NCBI RefSeq assembly: GCF_000378945.1
Contig: NZ_KB900539.1
Span: 3,546,122 to 3,610,121 of the forward strand
Source: Methyloversatilis universalis EHg5
GTDB taxonomy: Bacteria > Pseudomonadota > Gammaproteobacteria > Burkholderiales > Rhodocyclaceae
Direction of reading: 5' to 3'
DNA length: 64,000 nucleotides
Below are positions 30,701 to 37,428 of this stretch, piece after piece. The translations under genes and the position numbers were made by a program. The notes below the pieces were generated by a model, which was not told the origin of the DNA, did no database searches, and saw only the letters and a list, made by a program, of their open reading frames with translations. The first letter of the stretch is position 1; each line of letters opens with the position of its first letter.

Positions 30701-33700
30701 CCAGACCATCGCAGCCGGTGCCCGCATCGACATCGACGGCGGTCGCACCCGCCTGGCGAGCAGCGCGGTCGTGTCAGGCGCCGGCCCGCTGCGCCTGACC
30801 GGCGGCGTGCTGGCGATGGACGATGGCATGACGACCGGCATCACGCTGCAGCAGAGTGGCGGCACGCTGTCGGGCACTGGCAGCAATACGCTGAGCGGCC
30901 GCTACGAATGGACCGGCGGCACCGTCGGCGGCAGTGGCGTGCTGACCGTCAGCGGCGCACTGCAGATCAGCGGCTCCGGCAGCTTCGGCCTCGACGGTCG
31001 CTCGCTGCGGCACACCAATGCGGCGGGCAGCAGTTCCATCTACAAGACCGGCGGCTATCTGTACGTCAGCAACGGCGCCACCTTCACCAATGCGGCCGGC
31101 GCCGCGCTCTACATCGACACCGCCGGCGGCAATTCCGGTGTCTGGTATGGCGGCACCGCCGGCAGCTTCGTCAATGACGGCCTGCTGGTGAAGCAGGGCA
31201 ACGGCACCTTCAACTTCTGGAACCCGGTCCGGCTGAGCAATACCGGCACGCTGACCGTGGCGCAGGGCACGCTGTTCGCCGACAACTTCACCAGCAACAG
31301 CGGCACGCTGCACACGCTGTCCGGCGCCGTTCTGAACACCGGCAATACCGCGCTCACCAACACCGGCACGGTGTCCGGACACGGCACGCTGGTGATCGGC
31401 GGCACCGGCCTGCTCAACCGCGGCATCGTCGCACCGGGCGGCAGCAACGAGGACGGCACGCTGCGCATCACCGGTCACTACACCCAGGCCGCCGACGGCA
31501 CGCTGCAGATCGAGCGCGGTACGCCGGGCACCGACGCACTGGTGGTGAGCGGCACCGCCACGCTGGGCGGCACGCTGACGGTGAGCTCGCTGACCGGCTA
31601 CACGCCGACCACGCTGCAGAGCGATATCGTCAGCGCCGGCACGCTGACCGGCAGCTTCTCGACCGTCACGCTGCCCAGCGGCTACAGCACGCTGGCGGTC
31701 GGCAACCGGCAGGTGCTGAGCTATGCCGGTGCGATCTGCGGCGGCATCTGCTGGGACGGCGGCGCCGGCACCAATCTGTGGACCGACGCGGCCAACTGGA
31801 CCGGCGATCTGCTGCCGGGCCTGACCTCGCTGGTGTTCATCGACCTGCAGAACGGCGTCAGCGTGCTGCTGAACAGCGGCACCCACACGGTCGCGTCGCT
31901 CACCACTACCGCCGGCAACACCCTCACGCTGGCCGGCGGTTCGCTCACGCTGAGCGGCGGCGCATCCGGTCAGAACGCCTCGACCCTGGCCGGCAACCTG
32001 AACATCAGCGGCGGCACGCTGACCGCGAATGCCGCCACGTCGATCGCCCGGCTGGCGCTGTCGGCGGGCACGCTGGGCGGCAGCGGCGCGATCACCTTCA
32101 ACGGTGCAGGCTCAAGCTGGACCGGCGGCGACATCACCGGCAGCGGCAACACGATCCTGGCCGCCGGCTCGACGCTGGACTACGCAGCCGGCACCCGCAG
32201 CACCGCGCGCCGCCTGGACATCCGCCAGGGCGGCACCCTGCGTCACCTGTCCGGCGTGCTCACGCTGACCGGTGGCGCCAGCAATGCCGGCGTGATCGAC
32301 GTCGCGCAGGGCGTGACCGCACGTTACGGCGGCAGCGCCACCTATCTGCTGGACAGCAGCGGTCAGTTCGCCGGTGGCGGCCGGATCGAATTCATCAACT
32401 CGGCCCAGGCCACCGCAGCCAGTACCGCGCCGACCATCGCCGAATCGACCTTCACCGTGCGGGTACAGGACAGCGCCCGCTTCACCGCGACCGCACCGAC
32501 CGCCATTGCCCGGCTCGAACTGGCGGACAGCGCCCAGGTCATTGCGCAGGCCGGCCTGCAGGCCGGCACACTGACCCAGACCGGCGGCACGCTGACGGTG
32601 AATGCCGCCTCCGCGGTCGGCCAGTACAGCTGGGCCGGCGGCACGCTGGCCGGCACCGGTGCGCTCACGCTGCTCGGCAACGGCAGCTGGACCCGCGGCA
32701 CGCTGAGCGGCAATCTCGTCATCGGCAATGGCGCCACGCTCACGCTGAGCAGCACCGGCAGCGACGACGTGCAGGGCACCAGCTACAAGCGCTTCGGCAC
32801 CGGCTCGCTGAGCAACTTCGGCACGCTGGCCTGGCAGGAAGGCCATATCGACGTGGTCGGCAACGCCCGCGTCGACAACCACGGGCTGCTCGACATCAGC
32901 GGCAACTTCAGTTTCGGCGACCGCTCGGTCGGCGTCGGCACGATCACGCTGAACAACCACGCCGGCGCGCTGATCCGCAAGAACGGCGGCGGCGAAACCA
33001 GCATCGGTTCGCTGGGCATTCCGGGCGGTACTGCGAACTATGCGGTGGTGACCAATGACGGTGAAATCCTGGTCGGCAGCGGCAGCCTGCGCTTTGGCGT
33101 CGGCTACGCCGGTGCGCCGGGTGGCGGCAGCTTCATCCACAACGGCCAGATCGACGTCGTGGCCGGCGCCTTGCTGGAATTCGGCGGCAGCCTGACCCAC
33201 AACGGCTACACCTTCATCGACAGCGGCGCCACGCTGCGCCGCATCGGCGGCTTCACCAATACCGCAAACGGCACGATCCAGGGCTTCGGCACGCTGGACG
33301 TCGGCAACGGCAACACACTGCGCAACGACGGTACGCTGCAGGTGGGCGACGTGTTCAATGGCGTGAACACCCACGGCACGATGCAGGTGACCGGCAACTA
33401 TCTGCAGGGCAGCGGCGGCCGGCTGCTGATGGCAGTGGGCGGCAACGCCGCCGGCCAGTACGACCGGCTCGCGGTCAGTGGCAGCGCGACCCTGGGCGGC
33501 AGTCTGGTGGTGAGCGAAGCCGCTGGCTATGCACGCGATTCGGTGGCGATCGACCTGATCACCGCAAACGGCGGCCTGAGTGGCGGCTTCGGCACCGTGA
33601 CCCTGCCGGCCGAGGGCTACGCCGTCGCGCAGGGCGCGAACGCACTGCGTCTGAACTACGCCGCCATCGTGTGCGGCGGCATCTGCTGGGACGGCGGCGC

Positions 33701-36700
33701 CGGCACCAATCTGTGGACCGACGCGGCCAACTGGACCGGCAATGTGCTGCCCGGCCTGAACGACCTGGTATTCATCAATCTGGGCGCTGGCGGTCAGGTC
33801 AGACTGACCGGCGGCGATCAGCGCATTGCCGCGCTGAACACCGGTGCCGGCAGCACGCTGACCATTTCCGGCGGTGCGCTCACGATCACCGGCCTGTCCG
33901 GCAGCAGCAGCGTCGCCTCGGCCGTGGCCGGCGATGTGGTACTCACCGGCGGCACGCTCACCGTGGGCGGCCAGGCGAGCTTCGCCAGCCTGCGCCAGAG
34001 CGGCGGCTTCAGCCAGTTCGACGGCATCGCAACGGTGAACCGGCTCGCGCTGTCCGGCGGCGAGGGTGTCACGCTGCGCACCAACGGCCGCCTCACGGTC
34101 AGCGACGACTTCGACTGGCGCGACCAGGCCGATCTAGATGGCGCCGGCACCTTCACCACTGCAGGTCTGACCACGGTCACCGGCTCCGGCGGCCTGGGCT
34201 TCGGCATCAGCGTGGACTGGCACAACACCGGTACCGTCAATCTGGCCAATGGCGCACTGCTGCACTTCTACTCGACCAGCGACGGCAACGGCGGTGCGCT
34301 GATCAACGAGGCCGGCGGCGTGATCGACCTGTCGGGCGGCAACGCACTGGCGCTTGGCACCCACAGCGGCCCGCTGTCGCGCTTCGTCAATGCCGGCACG
34401 CTGATCAAGCGCAGCGGCGGCGACCAGCGGCTGGAAGGCAACTACAGCTTCGAAAACCTCGGCACGGTGCAGGTCGATGGCGGCCGCCTGGACATCCGCG
34501 TGTCGAACGCCGATGGCGGCGCCGACACTGGCCGCTACGTCAGCAACGCGACGCTGGCCTTCGGTGCCGGCCAGCGCATCCTGGCCGCCGGCAGCGACAT
34601 CGCCGGCAATGGCGCGGTGGAGTTCTCCGGCGCCCGGGTGACGGTCAATGGCGACTACAGCATCGCCGGCACAGGCAACACGCGCATCAGCGCCGGCCGC
34701 GCCGACTTCGCCTCCGCACTCACCTTCGCCAATACGCTCATCGTGCGCGGCGGCGTACTGAACTTCAACGGCGACACCGTGCTGAACCGGCTCGAAATGG
34801 GCTGGTCCGTCGGCGACCCGGCCACCTACGCGGTGCTCGGCGGCACCGGCGCACTTACCTTCACCGGCAGCAACTCGACCATTACCGACGGCACGCTGGC
34901 CAGTGGCGTCGTGAGCGGCTACGACACAGCCCTCGGCCCGCTGTACGTCCAGATGCCGACCGCACCGCGCACGGTCACGGTCGCCAGCGGCGCGTCGCTC
35001 ACCGTCGGTGGATCGCAGTACGCCGACCTGTCGGGCATCGCGCTGAACAACCAGGGCACGCTGTCGCTGGTGGACAACATCCACATCCATCTCGACAACA
35101 CGCTGGACAATGCCGGCCGGCTGGAGCTGGGCAGCGCCAGCGCAGCGCTCGGACAGATCGCCGACGTGGCATGGGTTGCTCCGGGCAGTCTGCTGATCCG
35201 GAATACCGGTGCACTGGTCAAGCAGCAGGGCAACGATGCTTTTGCCGCCGCCACGCTGATCAGCAGCGGCACGGTGGAACTTGCCGCCGGCACACTGCGG
35301 CTGGGTGGCAACTACGTGCAGGACGCCGCAGGCACGCTGGTATCTGTGGTGGGCAGCGCAGGGCCGGGCCGTCTGCACGTGGATGGAAGCGCAACCCTGG
35401 GCGGCACGCTGGAAGTGCGTGAGGCAGCGGGCTACAACCGCATACAGCTGAACAAAGAACTGGTCAGTGCAAACGGCGGTATCAGCGGTGCCTTCGCCGC
35501 CCGCAACCTGCCCGCCGATTACACCCTGTCCGCCACGCCCAACCGGCTGAACCTGAATTACACGCTGCTGACCTGCGGCGGCATCTGCTGGGATGGCGGC
35601 GCCGGCACCTCGAACTGGATGGACGCCGCGAACTGGACCGGCGATCTGCTGCCTGGCCTGACCGATCTCGTCTTCATCAACATCGTGCCGGGGGCCAATG
35701 TCACGCTGAACGCATCGCCCGCGCAGACCGTGGCCGGCCTGACCATAGGCAACGGCAACAGCTTCACGCTGACTGGTGGCGTGCTCAACGCACCGACCAC
35801 GGTGCAGGCTGGCGGCACGATGTCCCTGCTGGGCGGCACGCTGAATTCCGGCGGACTTTTCTCCAACGCAGGGACCGCGAATCTCGCCGGCGGCGCGCTG
35901 AACGCCAGCCAGCTCAGCAACAGCGGCACGATGAACCTGAGCGGCAGCGTGTTCACTGCCGGCCTGATCACCAACAACGGCACGATGAATCTGCTGGCGG
36001 GCACGCCGGCCAATCTGACCAGCACGCGCTTCAACAACAACGGCCTGATCGTTGCCGATACCGGCAGCACCGTCGAATTCGGCAGCGGTGGCGGCATGAT
36101 CTTCGCGAACAACGGCGACGTGCAGGTGCGCAGCGGCACGCTGTCCGTGCTGGCGCACGACACCGACGCGTCAGGCCCGGGGGCCGATACCGGCGACTAT
36201 TCGGTGGACGCTGGCGCCTCGCTGCGCTTCCGTGACGCCTTCCGTGACTTCGGTCCGGGCTCGTCGATCACCGGCGCCGGCAACGTCGAATTCACCGCGT
36301 TCTCCGGCGGCGCCTTCAATGTGAATGGTGTCTATTCGGTCGGCGGTACGACCCGGGTGAGTGGCAACACCCTGGTCAATTTCAACAGCAACGCGAACTT
36401 CGGCACGCTGGATGTCGCCGGCAATATCGGTGGCGGCGGCACGCTCAATGTCGGCAACCTGACCTGGACTTCGGGCAGCATCGGCGGTGCCGGCCGCAGC
36501 ATCGTCGTCAGTGGCAGCGCCGCGATGGACGGTTCGTCGCTGACCCTGAACGGCGCACGCCTGACGGTTGCCGGCAGCGGCCTGATCGACGCCGACACCC
36601 AGCTCGCGCTGAACGCCGGCGCCCAGCTCATCGTCGGCAGCGGAGCCAGCTTGGGTCTAGGTAACAACAGCGCAGTGAGCGGCAATGGCAGCGTGGTCAA

Positions 36701-37418
36701 TCGTGGCACGCTGGTCGGCACGGTAGGCACCACCGAGGGCACCGGAAGCGCCAGCATCGGCGTGCTGCTTTCGAACAGCGGCACCGTGAACGCCAGCAAC
36801 GGCAACCTTGGACTGACCGGCGGCATCCGCACCAGCGCAGGTTCGTCCTTTGTCATCGGCAACAGCGGAACGATGGAACTGGGCGGCGAACTGCCGGACG
36901 ACATCTTCGACCAGATTCAGATCAGTGGCAGCGGCAGCCTCAGCTTCTCGTCAGCGGTGCAGCCGGTGATCAACCGCAGCTTCTCTGCGCAGGCAGGCAC
37001 ACCCTTCGTGTTCAGTCTGCGTGCTGGCACGGCCCTGCGCAGCGGTCCGTCCCAGGGCGTACTGACCGGCCAGGCCGCGGGCTGGACCTATACCGCACCC
37101 GACGGCTTCAATGGCCGCCAGAGCGCCGTATTCGAACTGAGCAGCGGCAGTGGTACCGCGCTGATCAACGTCGTGTTCAACGTGGTATCGGTGCCGGCGG
37201 TGACGACGCCGATCGTGCAGCAGGTCACCGTACCGCTGCTGCCCGAAGTGTTCAGGCCGCCACGCATCGACGTGCCGTCGGCACCGTCGGCGCCGCAAGT
37301 CTCCGCACCGGTGAGCATCGCCAGCCTGGACGCCCTCGACAACATCGCCACCGCATCTGGCCCGCAGATGGAGCAGCCGCTGCGCGATTTCCGCGGCAGC
37401 CGCCTGCAGTGCCGCTAA
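18741..37418 (+). CDS. Giant filamentous hemagglutinin-like exoprotein (TpsA), 6,225 residues
   Basis: Predicted secreted adhesin exported by the upstream TpsB. Residues 1-22 (MNKGRYRLVY...YVPVPE) are the extended signal peptide region; cleavage is expected near residue 53 (GLSIA/NPTG). The TPS hemagglutination-activity domain spans about 54-330, with NGRVFLINPNGVLFG (NPNG at 134-137). The remainder is a Gly/Ser/Thr-rich beta-helix built from several repeat families, annotated separately, and punctuated by five W-x-NW modules preceded by LP-x-GY strings. A Ca-binding or Ig-like segment (YTAPDGFNGRQSAVFEL) and a Pro-rich tail (PEVFRPPRIDVPSAPSAP) close it. Near the end there is a single Cys (LQCR). 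No toxin or protease domain is visible. The reading frame is open for 18.7 kb without a break. Likely role: surface attachment or aggregation. Confidence 0.92.
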   Translation: MNKGRYRLVYSEEHGSYVPVPEETSARSKGQGGRALRRLVAAMAAALPGLSIANPTGHQVMQGQVGIQQQGGTLNITASDKAIIHWKQFSIQPGETTRFIQPNATATVLNRVVGQDPSQILGNLIANGRVFLINPNGVLFGAGAKVDTAGLVASTLNIKNEDFNAGRLKFEAEGAAGKIRNEGSLKTTGGPLLLIATDIENTGLITAENGDIVLAAGKSVEIADPHQPALRVRIEAGGEAINLGQLIAKGGNAGMFGAALTQAGKISATGAQRTADGRIVLRGTKSVTLTETSETTARTADGNGGAIEISAPEVKIEAKAVVDASGIQGGRIDVTAGQRATVDGTLRATGKLPAPPAAAPAPADIELPVTAAGPAPAPAVQPVADAGKGGHIQITADTVAIGGSATLDASGDTGGGSVLVGGDWQGANPLVRNAQVSWVGSGARLLADALLDGDGGKVVVWADQASAFHGNIWARGGRDGGNGGQVEVSGKVALLYRGRTDTSAARGRNGSLLLDPLSIVIQGGSGDGANDGNLSYNGGTAGTITAESLGPTVVYESELEEQSKTTDIILRAQRSVTVGNAQFNYTASGNASGETAGQLTLATGSSLLIETRNLGAGEGGVSAGIDLVTGGWHGAGLRIVTQGSGSITMQTGYSNGTQVGDQRADIVLPVLQTASGGILARAGSTSVIDLRGISYRSGGTISMQAGTVSGGTAFNAAGGTEITGNYLLSGGTVSFDGGNASISGLLTLNGNLGGASALSVGGLLWQGGQMLAGGRVTLNGAGQIDGSNAYRYLDRRLDVAGQFDLANSTGYELIVRNGGELHLNAGATLSSTTADGMIRLAAGTGGSALLSGDAGSRIAIAAGRSLQLNTDSAAGSTIAGQFDTSGDGALIVANGRLSTAADTTFTGSGILRLLNGGTLSGSHRLTLGNRFEWQGGLLDGSGTTVLSGTGVVDNSSSYHYLARTLQVDGTLTLGNSSGYLLYINDGGRLHLGATGTLSTDGSAAYIYMNAGATGVARLSGDTGARVVIGDGAQLYLRTDNTGGNRLSGTLNIGGAGVLTLDSGSVSVTDTALLTGSGTVRLSNGGDIGGAGTLTLAANFDWRGGSMSNAAGTTILAGSSSIDNTSGYKYIGRRVVLTGSLTMGNSSGYYLQIHNGGNLHLAAGSRLATSTASGMIYLAAGTGGAALSADAGSAITAAAGTVLTLQSDGNAGNTLAGRFTFDGAGEVRMPSGQFTTAAATTFAGNGLLRLNGATLNLLHTTEFASPLVFESGIIAGSGSVLLSGDSRWTSGTMSGTGTTTVTGRLQIDNNAGYKFLGRQLVIDSQLDFGASTGYYLQLNTGGRLHLNAGATLSTNSSTAVIYMAGGSGGNATFSADDGARVAVASGADLFLRSDGTNGNRIAGNFELTGAGDLVLDSGMLQTGAATVIDGIGRLRLSGSATLNAEHALSINSVFRFDGGVLGGSAATTLSGAFTWAGGTMAGTGTTTIAGSGTVDNTAGYKFLNRRLTVTGSLMFGNSSGYYLQLNNGGRLHVAANATLGTSSADGVIYLASGSGGSALISADSGSNIQLATGTTLVLRADNAGNNGIAGNFNLTGNGTLHLDSGTLSADAATAFTGDGRLLLSGGGTLAGSGLITIASVFDWTGGSMAGTGTTRLLRDVSLSGSGARHLNRTLEIAAGRTLSLGDNVTLQRSTSNGGTGGIVAQGTLLKSAGTGTAYVTYLDLSGNIASSSGVLSIYGNAVGTSLNGVNASTSGSGALRLDSGLFTLTNGQTFTVSGGRVELSGATLSTSGSTSITGGGVFALTAGTLNGTGTLTVTSGFDWTGGTMSGTGTTRLDTSVTLTGSGTRTLDRTLEIAAGRTLDLDDNVLIQRSTSSGGTGGIVALGTVRKAGGTGTAYLRYLDLSGNISANRGVLSIYGNSAGSRIAGAVLSSNGGSLRADSGTLLLNAGESAQIASGTFELSGATLTATGNSSLDGAGTFSFTSGTINGPGTLIVNTATDWSGGNMAGSGITRLAGAARILSGSTRGLGRTLEIAGSTVASNLSGAVQIQDGARISVLSGGTLELNNSAVFSHLGSGRIDNAGLLLKTGSDSASLAMPVGNTGTLRVAEGSLSANGFTTNAGTLDLRAGSMLTTGSLQNNGVIQGSGTINLGAGTLTNAGIVRPGDASGTGTLTVTGQFVQTAGGRIEADVLGATAAQQDHLVVSGSAQLDGALVLTPANGLTFGASDRYTVLSCGADGCLSGAFASVNTGGLAVTPTTFSNAISFATGTIASTWISQTSGFWDVAANWAGGLIPTASTDVVIDQAGDLTVTVRATSPASNFTVNSLRSNENIAITGSTLTLRGDSVINGRLSMTGGTLTIGSQLEVGAMTLNGGTVSGGRLIAAGTGNVLGNGTLSALQLMLGSRLTSTGNGTLSNVTVSRLGSGSDAGRIVVANGSDLRVAGTLTLDNASVTLASDGSSTFLRGTSGAWSIAGNGSILFGGSHNAVRASNYLGYGSGAYSLSIGAGVTVAGANGGYIYFGNNGANAGTIEAATAGREIVVNAWNNTDTWNNTGTLRANGGMLSLNDAWSSAGNGARIQLDSGTLFLGGSFSTASFNTLVRPADADRGALNLVGTLNNANATLNLNGATGTLNSGGTIAGGTLAIDNASGGAFNTGYAGVSGSSFGGSNSAALDNVRLSGSTTVANGGDLRVIGTLTLDNGSVTLASDSSSTFLRSTSGAWSIAGNGSILFGGNHNAVRASNYLGYGSGAYSLSIGAGVTVAGANGGYIYFGNNGANAGTIEAATAGREIVVNAWNNTDTWNNTGTLRANGGMLSLNDAWSSAGNGARIQLDSGTLFLGGSFSTASFNTLVRPADADRGALNLVGTLNNANATLNLNGATGTLNSGGTIAGGTLAIDNASGGAFNTGYAGVSGSSFGGSNSAALDNVRLSGSTTVANGGDLRVIGTLTLDNGSVTLASDSSSTFLRSTSGAWSIAGNGSILFGGNHNAVRASNYLGYGSGAYSLSIGAGITVAGANGGYIYFGDNGANAGLVEAVTAGKEISLNAWSSNSSWTQSGTLHLANGGQFHVGDNFINSGVLRGAGNINASGRTITSTGLVHAEGGVLSVTGNLTQAAGSTLRFDIGGTERGTGHSALDVNGTFTFGGTLQVVHTNGFTPAASEAFPLIRYATRAGTSQFATLDVPAGSGYGSYYGAGTYLLARGAALNGEINEWISNASGDWSTGTNWSLGVAPNSATMSVLMDRVGFTPTVTISSGSWTIGELISQEHLTMTGGSLTVIGETAIAGQLTLNNASQLLAQGHLDLGTVTLNGSSQFIARNSGHIAEYRQNGGTSTFSGAGLAFDVFDIRGGTVNYDATLALPSQLLRIANYTANLNADQGQTLIQLQSGTLNLNLGSLSSDLDMSGGTLNVAGNTVSNGRLDWTGGNINGSGTLTQNGVMTITGNGSYGLGGGITLVHANSSGNSRMAKTGSYFYLNGSGTTLRNAAGAVLTLDSTDNTFGTYYSGGTGGLLQNQGTLIKTGAGVFRVNSPTRFEQAGLLDIRAGSIDLSYSTGNVFSGNTLIAADSALTLTGSQSTAFTGSARFSGAGLIQQNSGSTGIADGARIDSSLRLAGGTLGVTGTVRQNGAFTWTGGEINGGGTLAVSGVLEQSGNTTVYLRDATTLLHSNTSGNSRIANTSSSGLNIDSGSVFRNTGTLTLDVAGSGSIMYIDQDSGSAGLFDNTGTLIKTGSGRVDIGTYGLVSLRQAGALTINEGWMTLGGSGGTPPVHQISGSQSIASGALLQVTSGQTALASSATFAGAGRLEVAGGTLTIGDGVQLGSDLALALSNGTLSVVGQLQQNSRFTWTGGQINGGGTLAVAGVFEQTGNTTVYLRDGTTLLHTNTSGDSRIANTSSSGFNIENGSTFRNTGTLKLDVASASGVMYIDQDGGNAGLFDNAGTLIKTGAGRLDIGTYGLVSLRQTGTLNVNAGWITFGGSGGTPPEHLLAGTQTIAAGARIDIDGGRTRLASSAVVSGAGPLRLTGGVLAMDDGMTTGITLQQSGGTLSGTGSNTLSGRYEWTGGTVGGSGVLTVSGALQISGSGSFGLDGRSLRHTNAAGSSSIYKTGGYLYVSNGATFTNAAGAALYIDTAGGNSGVWYGGTAGSFVNDGLLVKQGNGTFNFWNPVRLSNTGTLTVAQGTLFADNFTSNSGTLHTLSGAVLNTGNTALTNTGTVSGHGTLVIGGTGLLNRGIVAPGGSNEDGTLRITGHYTQAADGTLQIERGTPGTDALVVSGTATLGGTLTVSSLTGYTPTTLQSDIVSAGTLTGSFSTVTLPSGYSTLAVGNRQVLSYAGAICGGICWDGGAGTNLWTDAANWTGDLLPGLTSLVFIDLQNGVSVLLNSGTHTVASLTTTAGNTLTLAGGSLTLSGGASGQNASTLAGNLNISGGTLTANAATSIARLALSAGTLGGSGAITFNGAGSSWTGGDITGSGNTILAAGSTLDYAAGTRSTARRLDIRQGGTLRHLSGVLTLTGGASNAGVIDVAQGVTARYGGSATYLLDSSGQFAGGGRIEFINSAQATAASTAPTIAESTFTVRVQDSARFTATAPTAIARLELADSAQVIAQAGLQAGTLTQTGGTLTVNAASAVGQYSWAGGTLAGTGALTLLGNGSWTRGTLSGNLVIGNGATLTLSSTGSDDVQGTSYKRFGTGSLSNFGTLAWQEGHIDVVGNARVDNHGLLDISGNFSFGDRSVGVGTITLNNHAGALIRKNGGGETSIGSLGIPGGTANYAVVTNDGEILVGSGSLRFGVGYAGAPGGGSFIHNGQIDVVAGALLEFGGSLTHNGYTFIDSGATLRRIGGFTNTANGTIQGFGTLDVGNGNTLRNDGTLQVGDVFNGVNTHGTMQVTGNYLQGSGGRLLMAVGGNAAGQYDRLAVSGSATLGGSLVVSEAAGYARDSVAIDLITANGGLSGGFGTVTLPAEGYAVAQGANALRLNYAAIVCGGICWDGGAGTNLWTDAANWTGNVLPGLNDLVFINLGAGGQVRLTGGDQRIAALNTGAGSTLTISGGALTITGLSGSSSVASAVAGDVVLTGGTLTVGGQASFASLRQSGGFSQFDGIATVNRLALSGGEGVTLRTNGRLTVSDDFDWRDQADLDGAGTFTTAGLTTVTGSGGLGFGISVDWHNTGTVNLANGALLHFYSTSDGNGGALINEAGGVIDLSGGNALALGTHSGPLSRFVNAGTLIKRSGGDQRLEGNYSFENLGTVQVDGGRLDIRVSNADGGADTGRYVSNATLAFGAGQRILAAGSDIAGNGAVEFSGARVTVNGDYSIAGTGNTRISAGRADFASALTFANTLIVRGGVLNFNGDTVLNRLEMGWSVGDPATYAVLGGTGALTFTGSNSTITDGTLASGVVSGYDTALGPLYVQMPTAPRTVTVASGASLTVGGSQYADLSGIALNNQGTLSLVDNIHIHLDNTLDNAGRLELGSASAALGQIADVAWVAPGSLLIRNTGALVKQQGNDAFAAATLISSGTVELAAGTLRLGGNYVQDAAGTLVSVVGSAGPGRLHVDGSATLGGTLEVREAAGYNRIQLNKELVSANGGISGAFAARNLPADYTLSATPNRLNLNYTLLTCGGICWDGGAGTSNWMDAANWTGDLLPGLTDLVFINIVPGANVTLNASPAQTVAGLTIGNGNSFTLTGGVLNAPTTVQAGGTMSLLGGTLNSGGLFSNAGTANLAGGALNASQLSNSGTMNLSGSVFTAGLITNNGTMNLLAGTPANLTSTRFNNNGLIVADTGSTVEFGSGGGMIFANNGDVQVRSGTLSVLAHDTDASGPGADTGDYSVDAGASLRFRDAFRDFGPGSSITGAGNVEFTAFSGGAFNVNGVYSVGGTTRVSGNTLVNFNSNANFGTLDVAGNIGGGGTLNVGNLTWTSGSIGGAGRSIVVSGSAAMDGSSLTLNGARLTVAGSGLIDADTQLALNAGAQLIVGSGASLGLGNNSAVSGNGSVVNRGTLVGTVGTTEGTGSASIGVLLSNSGTVNASNGNLGLTGGIRTSAGSSFVIGNSGTMELGGELPDDIFDQIQISGSGSLSFSSAVQPVINRSFSAQAGTPFVFSLRAGTALRSGPSQGVLTGQAAGWTYTAPDGFNGRQSAVFELSSGSGTALINVVFNVVSVPAVTTPIVQQVTVPLLPEVFRPPRIDVPSAPSAPQVSAPVSIASLDALDNIATASGPQMEQPLRDFRGSRLQCR
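21060..23700 (+). repeat. Five divergent ~170-190-residue repeats in the exoprotein
   Basis: Each unit contains a Y-[RHK]-[YF]-[LI]-x-R landmark followed by STGY/NSSGY, NGG-x-LHL and a Gly-rich strand. Landmarks lie near 21100, 21610, 22110, 22670 and 23230, a step of about 500-560 bases. Units have diverged at DNA level, indicating old duplications within the beta-helix. Confidence 0.7.
23745..24860 (+). repeat. Two to three RTLEIA-type repeats in the exoprotein
   Basis: The strings RTLEIAAGRTL, then LQRSTSNGGTGGIVAQGTL, then YLDLSGNIASSSGVLSIYGN at about 23750-23960 recur with few changes at about 24290-24500; a third degenerate start (RTLEIAGST) is near 24830. The step is about 540 bases. 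Confidence 0.65.
26040..27830 (+). repeat. 753-base tandem repeat, two full copies and a partial third
   Basis: Copy 1 is 26040-26792, copy 2 is 26793-27545, and the third runs from 27546 until it diverges near 27829. The period is exactly 753 bases (251 codons), so the frame is kept. Copies are almost identical at nucleotide level over most of the length, including third positions, unlike the older repeats around them. This indicates recent duplication or ongoing gene conversion. Confidence 0.92.
29590..30730 (+). repeat. 645-base tandem repeat pair in the exoprotein
   Basis: The block FTWTGG, then INGGGTLAV, then NTTVYLRD, then LLH-x-NTSG-x-SRIANTSSSG recurs with a step of 645 bases (for example TTCACCTGG at 29619 and 30264). 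Both copies end in SGGTPP followed by H or EH. They are similar but visibly diverged, intermediate in age between the 753-base repeat and the older units. Confidence 0.75.
31737..35680 (+). repeat. Three CGGIC-W modules in the exoprotein
   Basis: CGGICWDGGAGT followed by NLW or NW and DAANWTG, then LLPGL or VLPGL and LVFI, occurs at 31737, 33672 and 35574. Each is preceded by a strand ending LP-x-GY or LPADY. Two related modules without cysteines lie at about 25560 (WDVAANW) and 28375 (WSTGTNW). They divide the distal protein into blocks of about 630-650 residues. Each CGGIC carries a closely spaced Cys pair in a protein that otherwise almost lacks cysteine. Confidence 0.8.
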
Positions 37419-37428
37419 GGAGAGTTTC

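Noticed and set aside
26040-30730. Regular repeats considered as a CRISPR array or variable-number non-coding repeats
   Set aside because: Units of 645-753 bases keep the reading frame and encode beta-helix protein; there are no short repeats with unique spacers and no cas genes.
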